A stretch of 64,000 nt of DNA from JABDJX01 sp039942715 (GTDB taxonomy: Bacteria; Pseudomonadota; Alphaproteobacteria; Rhodobacterales; Rhodobacteraceae). The stretch lies in assembly GCA_039942715.1 (NCBI GenBank), contig JBDVBY010000001.1, positions 186,001-250,000 of the forward strand. The letters run 5' to 3'. Every line of letters starts with the position of its first letter. Positions within the stretch are counted from its first letter, which is position 1. The notes below the pieces were generated by a model. It did no database searches. It worked only from the letters and a program-made list of their open reading frames with translations, and was not told the origin of the DNA. The translations under genes and the position numbers were made by a program. Shown in pieces: positions 58,169 through 64,000 of the stretch.

Positions 58169-59773
58169 TCACGCGTTTCGGATCATTGACGCGGCTTTTT
58201 CAGCGATCATAAAAGTCGCCGCATTGGTATTGGCCGAAGTGATCTTCGGCATGACCGACGCATCCACAACGCGAAGATTTTTGACACCCCGGACGCGCAA
58301 CTGAGGGTTCACAACGGATGTCTCATCACCACCCATGCGGCACGTCCCAACTGGGTGATAAACTGTGCCCGCATTCTGTCGGATCGCCGCTAGGATTTCA
58401 TCATCAGATGCATGATGGGCACCGGGCACAACTTCTTTACTCCAGTGATTTTTGAAAGCCGGTTGGCGGTAAATGTCGCGTACCATTTTCAGACCTTCGA
58501 TCATTACGGACTGATCTTTGGCTGAGCTTAGGTAATTCGTCTCTATAATGGGATCGGCCAACGGATTGGCAGAGTTCAGAGATACACGCCCGCGACTTTC
58601 TGGGTGACATTGCCAGTAAGACACCGTGAACCCCGGATACCGATGGAGCGGCGTGCCGGGCTTGTCGACAGAAAGTGGCATGACGAAAAGCTGAAGGTCA
58701 GGACGCCCATTTTTAGCGTATGAACTGCACGCTGCCCCACCGACTTGCCCTGCGCCGACGGTGAGTGGGCCGCGCCCATTTATCGCCCAATCCAAACCAA
58801 GACCCGCCGCCTTAAGTGGGTTGCGGACTTGCCCGTTCAACGAGTGCTTGCCGCTTTTCAGCTCAACAATTGTGCGCATTTGAAGATGGTCTTGCAGGTT
58901 CGCGCCCACCTCAGGGGCATCAACGCGCACGGGTATCTCGTGTTGATGCAATAGGTCCGCAGGACCGATTCCGCTGAGTTGAAGCAATTGTGGAGATTGA
59001 ATAGCCCCCGCGGCCAAGATCACTTCTTGGGCTGCGTGTACGACTTTATCTTCGCCGTCTTGAACGTAACGTACACCTGTCGCCACGTGGCCGTCGATTA
59101 CGATTTCAAGAACTGATGCGCCGGTCATCAAAGTCAGATTGGACCGCGCAAGAGCAGGGTGCAGATAGGCCGTTGCGGCACTGTCACGCCATCGGCCTTT
59201 TAGCGTCAATTGGTAACGTCCGACACCATAAGTGTCCTCGGCGTTAAAATCGCTGTTGTCTGGCAAACCCGTCTGCCGCGCCGCTTCTAACCACGCCTCG
59301 CAAAGTGGATTGTCATTGCGCAAATCAGAAACTCCAAGCGGGCCCGTGCTCCCTCGATATTGGTTCGGCGGCCCCTCATAGGTTTCAATATTTCGAAAAT
59401 GCTTAAGGACTTCGCGATAACCCCAGCCATTTGCCCCAAGGGCTTCCCAATCGTCAAAGTCCTGATGCTGACCTCGGATATAAATCAACCCATTGATCGA
59501 ACTTGAGCCGCCTACAACGCGCCCGCGCGGAATGTCCATTTCGCGCCCGGCAATCCCCTGGTCTGCTTGGCCCTTAAAGAGACGCGACACGTCGGAATTG
59601 TAAATTGATTTGAAATAACCGACCGGGAGTCGCAGCCAAAACCGTTTGTCAGTACCGCCAGCCTCCAGCACAAGAACGCTTGCATCTTTTTCTTCGCTTA
59701 ACCGCGCTGCAAGCGTAGACCCTGCGGTTCCAGAGCCTATGATAACATAGTCGTACTCTTCGGTTTGTTTCAC
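58169..59773 (-). CDS. GMC family oxidoreductase (choline dehydrogenase-like)
   Basis: This is a 534-residue FAD-dependent alcohol dehydrogenase or oxidase. The N-terminal FAD motif is YVIIGSGTAGSTLAARLSE. GMC signature 1 is PRGRVVGGSSSINGLIYIRG near residue 75, signature 2 is LAAGAIQSPQLLQLSGIGP near 250, and the active-site His is in YHPVGTCRMGG with Asn in SANTNAATF. I prefer the GTG at 59773, which starts right before the FAD fold; an ATG at 59827 would add 18 residues and reach almost to the FGE start. It likely oxidises an alcohol, perhaps the one released by the sulfatase. Confidence 0.93.
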   Translation of the reverse strand: MKQTEEYDYVIIGSGTAGSTLAARLSEEKDASVLVLEAGGTDKRFWLRLPVGYFKSIYNSDVSRLFKGQADQGIAGREMDIPRGRVVGGSSSINGLIYIRGQHQDFDDWEALGANGWGYREVLKHFRNIETYEGPPNQYRGSTGPLGVSDLRNDNPLCEAWLEAARQTGLPDNSDFNAEDTYGVGRYQLTLKGRWRDSAATAYLHPALARSNLTLMTGASVLEIVIDGHVATGVRYVQDGEDKVVHAAQEVILAAGAIQSPQLLQLSGIGPADLLHQHEIPVRVDAPEVGANLQDHLQMRTIVELKSGKHSLNGQVRNPLKAAGLGLDWAINGRGPLTVGAGQVGGAACSSYAKNGRPDLQLFVMPLSVDKPGTPLHRYPGFTVSYWQCHPESRGRVSLNSANPLADPIIETNYLSSAKDQSVMIEGLKMVRDIYRQPAFKNHWSKEVVPGAHHASDDEILAAIRQNAGTVYHPVGTCRMGGDETSVVNPQLRVRGVKNLRVVDASVMPKITSANTNAATFMIAEKAASMIRNA

Positions 59774-59849
59774 CAGCTTAACTGCCTTCTTGTCAGAACT
59801 TACTCGCCCTAACATATTGGTTATCATTGACGTGGCATCGGGGCAAAGA

Positions 59850-60809
59850 ATGACAGAAAGTGCGGATGGCGATCACATTATAAAGACGTGTTGCGCGCCG
59901 ACTCGTCCACGAACGGTGGAGAAAGCGGTAAGCAGATCTCACCGCGCGTCGCAGTCGCACAAGAGTTTTGCGGCAATCGAAGTGCCCGGAGGCAGCGCAC
60001 TTTTGGGGACGAACGCGCCGCAAATCCCGGACGATGGTGAAAGTCCACTCCGCGAGAAGCGCTTGACGCCCTTTGAGATTGGGGCGGCGACCGTCACCAA
60101 TCAGGAGTTTTTGGAATTTGTTGACGCCACAGACTATGTGACTGAGGCCGAGACCTTCGGCTGGTCTTTCGTCTTCTGGTCCGACTTGCCCGAAGACGCG
60201 CAAGCCACTCTCGGCGTCGAAGGTGTGGAATGGTGGCGCAAAGTAGACGGCGCAAATTGGAAAGACATATGCGGCCCTGAGAGCCAAGCTGATGCATGGT
60301 TTCCTGACCACCCTGTTGTGCACGTGTCTTGGAACGACGCTCAAGCATATGCACGATGGGCCGGTGGCAGGCTTCCGACCGAGACGGAATGGGAACATGC
60401 CGCGCGAGGCGGTCAGGGCGATGTGCGGTTCCCATGGGGAGACCTAGAACCGGATGATAGCGAAGTACTTCCCTGTAATATTTGGCAAGGCAGGTTCCCG
60501 CATCAGAACACTATTGCAGATGGTTGGAAATCGACGGCACCGTCCCGATCATACGACCCAAATGAGTTGGGCTTGTACAACATGGTCGGAAACGTTTGGG
60601 AATGGACGTCGGACGCTTACAAAGTGAAGTCACTTAAGAAATCGGTTCGCAGCCGACTTGAGGGCATGCGTGGATTCAAAGTGCTCAAGGGTGGTTCATT
60701 TCTCTGCCATCGCAGCTACTGCTACCGCTATAGGATCGCTGCAAGAAGCGGAAATTCACCCGATAGCACGACAACGCACCAAGGGTTTCGGATTGTTTGG
60801 GATGTGTAG
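59850..60809 (+). CDS. Formylglycine-generating enzyme (sulfatase-modifying factor)
   Basis: This 319-residue copper-dependent oxidase converts the sulfatase active-site Cys into formylglycine. The start TESADGDHIIKTCCAPTRP resembles bacterial FGEs. The core has EVPGGSALLGTN near residue 47, VTNQEFLEFVDATDYVTEAE, FGWSFVFWSD, WNDAQAYARWAGGRLPTETEWEHAARGG and NMVGNVWEWTSD. Most telling is GGSFLCHRSYCYRYR with the two copper/catalytic Cys at about 286 and 291, present only in true FGEs. I chose the ATG at 59850 over an upstream in-frame TTG. It is divergent from the GMC gene and 4.3 kb from the sulfatase, its likely client. Confidence 0.93.
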   Translation: MTESADGDHIIKTCCAPTRPRTVEKAVSRSHRASQSHKSFAAIEVPGGSALLGTNAPQIPDDGESPLREKRLTPFEIGAATVTNQEFLEFVDATDYVTEAETFGWSFVFWSDLPEDAQATLGVEGVEWWRKVDGANWKDICGPESQADAWFPDHPVVHVSWNDAQAYARWAGGRLPTETEWEHAARGGQGDVRFPWGDLEPDDSEVLPCNIWQGRFPHQNTIADGWKSTAPSRSYDPNELGLYNMVGNVWEWTSDAYKVKSLKKSVRSRLEGMRGFKVLKGGSFLCHRSYCYRYRIAARSGNSPDSTTTHQGFRIVWDV

Positions 60810-60959
60810 CCGCTTAGAAGTCGCTCGGTCGTCTTTGAGCGATGATTGGTAGATTCCATTCTCAGTAGGCGCTTAGCAGAAGCGGAATGCGAGTTACCGC
60901 AACACATACTCTTGATTTGCGTGAGATTTCCAGTCCCAGTTTTAAACAGCGCGGTGGAA

Positions 60960-61100
60960 GGGGGCGGAAAGCAGACATTTGCTGCGGGTGCGAGCCTGCA
61001 AAGGAGCTACCGTGAAAGCAGACATTCAGAATCCTGAGGTAAGGCTTTTTGCTGCGACGCATCCGTGGTCCGCTCTGAGCCCAAATCGGCCATACGGACA
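60960..61100. repeat. Dispersed intergenic repeat, copy 5
   Basis: It contains GAAAGCAGACATT twice (60965-60977 and 61013-61025), the reverse complement of the AATGTCTGCTTT block, then CCGCTCTGAGCCCAAAT and ACGGACATTT. It matches the GAGCCCAAA core of the other copies. Confidence 0.5.
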
Positions 61101-61102
61101 TT

Positions 61103-61279
61103 TCAAAGCAACCCCTCAAAGGGTTTTGTATTACTTTCGCCCGTGGCTTCTGTGTATTCCCAGAAGCGTTTTGCGACAGACGACCAGGCCTTCTTCACTT
61201 TTGTAGTCGGAGCGTCGGCTGGAGAATCCTCCTTGGTTAGAGGTGCGTTTGAGTTGGCTTCAGAAATCGTTAGTGTCAT
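61103..61279 (-). CDS. Small protein of unknown function
   Basis: This is a 58-residue frame with an ATG 5 bases after GAGG, a better ribosome site than most genes here. The sequence has a Ser/Thr/Pro-rich N-terminus followed by a basic, aromatic segment, KVKKAWSSVAKRFWEYTEA. It is divergent from the CadC-type regulator gene. I do not recognise a family. The ribosome site and amino-acid composition support a real gene, but the dispersed repeat abuts its 3' end. Confidence 0.45.
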   Translation of the reverse strand: MTLTISEANSNAPLTKEDSPADAPTTKVKKAWSSVAKRFWEYTEATGESNTKPFEGLL

Positions 61280-61399
61280 GTTGACCTCACTTGTTTGCGT
61301 TGAAACCAATGTAGATCGGGCCATCGAAGGCCACTTGAACGGGAGATATCCATTGCCTTGCCGGACCATGAATTGTTCTAGCCGCGAGCTTGCCGGTCT

Positions 61400-62911
61400 G
61401 TGAAATACGGTTTTGGCGCATACACCGTCGACACAGAACGGCTGGAATTGTCCGAGGAAGGAACCGCTATTTCCCTTCAGCCGCAGGCCTTCTCACTTTT
61501 GGTCTTTCTAATTGAGAACGCGGAAAGGGTGGTATCAAAAGACGAGATCATTGACTCAGTTTGGCAAGGCCGAATTGTTGGCGACGGAACATTGAACGCG
61601 CGCATAAACGCATTGCGCCGTGCCTTGGGCGACGACGGTGTGACGCAATCAATGATAAAGACATTTCCGCGGAAAGGATTTCGATTTGTGGGCAAGCTTT
61701 CGAACGTTGTCGCGGTGTCCAGCCCGGAGTCTAAAAATATCGCTCCTCAAGGATCGATCGCGGTGCTTCCCTTTGTGAACATCAGTGCAGATCAAGAGCA
61801 ACTGTATTTCGCCGACGGTTTGACGGAGGATTTGATTACAGACCTGAGCAAAAACCGTGACCTCTTTGTCATCGCGCGGAACTCATCCTTTGCCTACCGA
61901 AACTCGCCAAAAAACGTCACCGAGATTGGCAGTGAACTGGGCGTTGATCACGTACTCGAAGGCAGTGTGCGTAAGGCAGGCAATCGCATTCGTATCAACG
62001 CACAACTGATCGATACAGCGACAGGTGGTCATGTATGGGCGGAGCGGTACGACAGCGACGTAGAAGATATTTTCGCGCTTCAAGACGAAATCACAGCCAA
62101 AATCGCGACTGCACTTCAGGTTAATTTGGTGAGAGCGCAAATCGCTCGACCCACCCACAGTGTCGAAGCTTACGAGCTTTGTCTCAAAGGGCGGGCTAAG
62201 TTCTTCATGTTTTCTCCAGAGACAAACCGCGAGTGCATCAACCTATTCGAACAGGCTGTCGCGATTGATCCGAATTATTCCGATGCCTGGGCGGGCCAGG
62301 TGTTCCCTTTTCAAAGCGGGTGGTCGTTTGCTTGGCCTGGCTACGACAAGGGCCTCGACATAGCTGCGGAAAAGGCCAGACGTGCCGTTGAGCTGGCGCC
62401 AAACTCATCCTTGGCGCAAAGTAGGCTTGGATGGGTGCAAACCTTTCTTCGCCAGCCGGAGGCTTCGATAAATAGCTTCGAACGCGCCATCGTCATCGAT
62501 CCGAACAACGCTGATACCTATATCTGGTTCAGCGAGGCATTGAACTACGCCGGTCAGCCAGAAAGAGCCGTGGAAGCGGGTGAAACGGCACTTCGGTTCG
62601 ATCCCGTTGCGCCACCAAATGCGCTCCACCATATCGCGCATGGCTACTTCCTGTCGGGTGATCTGGAGAAGGCCGAGCAGTATGAACGGCGTGCGATCCG
62701 CATGGCACCCTCTTTTCCTCCAGCGCGGTTGGTCATGTCCGCTATTATGGTGGCCGCAGGCCGTCCGGGTGAAGCAAAGGAACAAATGGCCGATATGCTG
62801 GCCATTGACTCAAAATACAGCTTTCAACGCTACCACGAGCGCTACCCGTACCACGATCCCGAGCATCGCGACCGTATGGCTGCCGCCGTCAAAGCAGCAG
62901 GCCTCACCTAA
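61400..62911 (+). CDS. CadC-type winged-helix regulator with TolB-like and TPR domains
   Basis: This is a 503-residue protein. An OmpR-type DNA-binding domain (residues 5-100, with LQPQAFSLLVFLIENAERVVSKDEI and INALRRALGDDG) precedes a TolB-like segment (SIAVLPFVNISADQEQLYFADGLTEDLITDLS, about 120-250). TPR helices follow (about 270-490, with repeats such as WAERYD, AVAIDPNYSDAW and RAVELAPNSSLAQ). There is no transmembrane segment and no receiver domain, so it is a cytosolic one-component regulator. The start is GTG at 61400 with a weak ribosome site. Targets are unknown; the neighbouring small gene is a candidate. Confidence 0.9.
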   Translation: MKYGFGAYTVDTERLELSEEGTAISLQPQAFSLLVFLIENAERVVSKDEIIDSVWQGRIVGDGTLNARINALRRALGDDGVTQSMIKTFPRKGFRFVGKLSNVVAVSSPESKNIAPQGSIAVLPFVNISADQEQLYFADGLTEDLITDLSKNRDLFVIARNSSFAYRNSPKNVTEIGSELGVDHVLEGSVRKAGNRIRINAQLIDTATGGHVWAERYDSDVEDIFALQDEITAKIATALQVNLVRAQIARPTHSVEAYELCLKGRAKFFMFSPETNRECINLFEQAVAIDPNYSDAWAGQVFPFQSGWSFAWPGYDKGLDIAAEKARRAVELAPNSSLAQSRLGWVQTFLRQPEASINSFERAIVIDPNNADTYIWFSEALNYAGQPERAVEAGETALRFDPVAPPNALHHIAHGYFLSGDLEKAEQYERRAIRMAPSFPPARLVMSAIMVAAGRPGEAKEQMADMLAIDSKYSFQRYHERYPYHDPEHRDRMAAAVKAAGLT

Positions 62912-63039
62912 ACGTCGGGAAAAACCGGAACGTCCACTTCGTCCCGCTTTGCTGACCACCAACCCTTTTCTCGGATTGCATGCGCGGCGAATGCCCGGAA
63001 TGCGTGATGCAAGCGCAGCATCCAGACCGACCGGTGAAA

Positions 63040-63140
63040 GGCAGCTTTGGGCCGCAATGGCAGTGGCCGATGGATCAGTCGGGCCAAATGCTGCGATCGA
63101 TCTAATGACGGCAATGAGCCCAAAATTCCACATGCTGCGC
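63040..63140. repeat. Dispersed intergenic repeat, copy 6
   Basis: It contains AGTCGGGCCAAATGCTGCG, CTAATGACGGCAATGAGCC, CAAAATTCCACATGCTGCG and TGCGCCAAGG. It is the same order of blocks as in the copy at 15845-15940, and lies between the CadC-type and Imm11-like genes. Confidence 0.5.
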
Positions 63141-63192
63141 CCTGCGCCAAGGTCCGCTCACGGGTTCATAGCCGGGTATGGATACAATTGCG

Positions 63193-63816
63193 TCAGATCA
63201 CTTTGCACTTTCGCAAACCAAGTCGGCGGGTCAATTTCGCGGCACGTAAGGCATCCACAAGATCGCCACTCATAAAAATTGCTTTCCACATAGTCTCCTC
63301 AAACCACAAATCAGCGCCAACAAGCGCGCCGTGATCAACAGCCACGTCGCCATTCTTAACAAGTGGGCCAATTCCCCACGGAATTGTTGGGTCGAGCTTT
63401 CTAACGTTTTCCGAGTTTTCTGGCAGAAGTGTATCTTTCCGCGTATCAAAATTGATGAAAAAATATTTTCCTCTAATTTCTGTCTTGCGATTGAATTGGA
63501 ATAGCTTGGTGGGGTGGAACGTGGTTTTACCAAGATCGAATTGCTTCAATACCGTCGCAAGCTCTTCATTCACCACCCAAAAGGACGCGCACTCGAAAAT
63601 AGGCGGCAAATTGCGGACCTTTTTCATCATGTCATTCACAAAACACTCTGAGGGAAATAAATTGGAGGGAATTGGATGGCCTAGCCTGAATCTTTTTAGG
63701 GCCTTACCAGCAGCATCGGCCTTCTCATCGTCGTCCCAAATGTCTGCCGTCAAGAACGGCTTCACCAACGTCGAGTCCTGCATCGCCCGACTGACCCAAA
63801 CGTCTCCACTATTCAT
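63193..63816 (-). CDS. Imm11-like (DUF1629) immunity protein
   Basis: This is a 207-residue soluble protein resembling the Imm11 family, known as antidotes of polymorphic toxins. The C-terminal pattern GADLWFEETMWKAIFMSGDL followed by VDALRAAKLTRRLGLRKC is the most typical part, with FWVVNEELATVLKQFDLG in the middle. I chose the ATG at 63816. The stretch upstream, toward the window end, should hold the toxin, but only a 34-codon fragment open to TGATG at the start is seen. Codon and base use are more A/T-rich than in the neighbours, suggesting transfer. Confidence 0.72.
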   Translation of the reverse strand: MNSGDVWVSRAMQDSTLVKPFLTADIWDDDEKADAAGKALKRFRLGHPIPSNLFPSECFVNDMMKKVRNLPPIFECASFWVVNEELATVLKQFDLGKTTFHPTKLFQFNRKTEIRGKYFFINFDTRKDTLLPENSENVRKLDPTIPWGIGPLVKNGDVAVDHGALVGADLWFEETMWKAIFMSGDLVDALRAAKLTRRLGLRKCKVI

Positions 63817-64000
63817 CAATCTCTGTCTTTTCCGCCTGAAATACCCACGGCAGCCCCCATCAATGGTTCAAGAACCCGCCTCGTCTTGATCGCCCTAAAA
63901 TAGGATTTCTCAAGCCACCCTTAGGTAGAGTCGGCCCAACTCTCGCAGGTTAGTCAACAGCGTATGCGTAGAAGTTCCGACATGCGACAGAATTTTTCAA

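Larger units (their letters stand above)
60810..61399. other. Intergenic region with repeats and one small gene
   Basis: These 590 bp contain a copy of the dispersed repeat (60960-61100) with GAAAGCAGACATT occurring twice, and a 58-codon minus-strand gene at 61103-61279. Nothing else is supported. The promoter of the CadC-type regulator should lie in 61280-61395. Confidence 0.55.

Noticed and set aside
58169..59827. Longer GMC gene starting at ATG 59827
   Set aside because: The extra 18 residues precede the FAD fold, lack a ribosome site and cover the divergent promoter region; GTG 59773 is preferred, though not proven.
1..64000. CRISPR arrays, rRNA or complete tRNA genes
   Set aside because: No regularly spaced identical repeats, no cas-like proteins and no recognisable rRNA or tRNA cores were seen.

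Overview
The window looks like a chromosomal accessory or catabolic region of a marine alphaproteobacterium, most likely of the Roseobacter group (Rhodobacterales). This is inferred from the gene mix: many ABC, TRAP and TTT uptake systems, numerous SDR enzymes, DUF3489-DUF2924-recombinase and P4-type integrase cassettes, and moderately GC-rich DNA. No rRNA, complete tRNA or other taxonomic marker is present, so the assignment is indirect.

Region 1 (1-12.5 kb) is a sugar or sugar-acid island. A truncated sugar ABC ATPase gene and a GntR/FCD regulator lie on the minus strand. A tightly packed 12-gene plus-strand operon follows: SMP-30 lactonase, ribose-type ABC importer, two SDRs, a VOC protein, a D-2-hydroxyacid dehydrogenase, an RraA-like protein, 2-dehydro-3-deoxygalactonokinase, 2-dehydro-3-deoxy-6-phosphogalactonate aldolase and a cupin. 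Palindromes of the ATCTGRTA type sit in front of both the operon and the truncated ATPase gene, which suggests one GntR regulon. No sugar-acid dehydratase is present in the cluster.

Region 2 (12.5-23 kb) holds a secreted ricin-fold-like protein, two DedA/VTT-type membrane proteins each preceded by a small partner, a methyltransferase, a probable copper or redox group (CpxP-like protein, Crp-family regulator, multicopper oxidase and three c-type cytochromes), and a LysR, a small membrane protein and a type II haloacid dehalogenase. Several gaps here carry degenerate copies of one dispersed repeat.

Region 3 (23.2-30.4 kb) is mobile DNA: a DUF3489-DUF2924-large serine recombinase cassette, then a short sequence matching the 3' end of a serine tRNA, then a small P4/PICI-like element (integrase, unknown gene, AlpA, unknown gene, VapE).

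Region 4 (30.4-60.8 kb) is a large catabolic region with four transcription blocks. (a) A minus operon has an MDR dehydrogenase, a split transketolase, a TRAP transporter, 3-hydroxybutyrate dehydrogenase and thiolase. (b) A plus operon has HxlR, three SDRs, NIPSNAP and a luciferase-like monooxygenase. (c) A minus operon has a second split transketolase, ALDH, an enolase-superfamily enzyme, a flavin monooxygenase, an ABM protein, RidA and a cupin. (d) A plus operon has GntR/UTRA, a TctCBA transporter, a cytosolic sulfatase, a third split transketolase and an SDR, followed by a minus-strand GMC oxidoreductase and a plus-strand formylglycine-generating enzyme that could activate the sulfatase. 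The most notable theme is three split transketolase pairs in 22 kb, each beside a transporter or oxidative enzymes and none with a visible sugar kinase. I infer import and intracellular desulfation of a sulfated organic compound, followed by oxidation and thiamine-dependent C-C cleavage. The substrate is unknown.

Region 5 (60.8-64 kb) has a small conserved-looking ORF, a CadC-type winged-helix/TPR regulator and an Imm11-like immunity gene at the edge.
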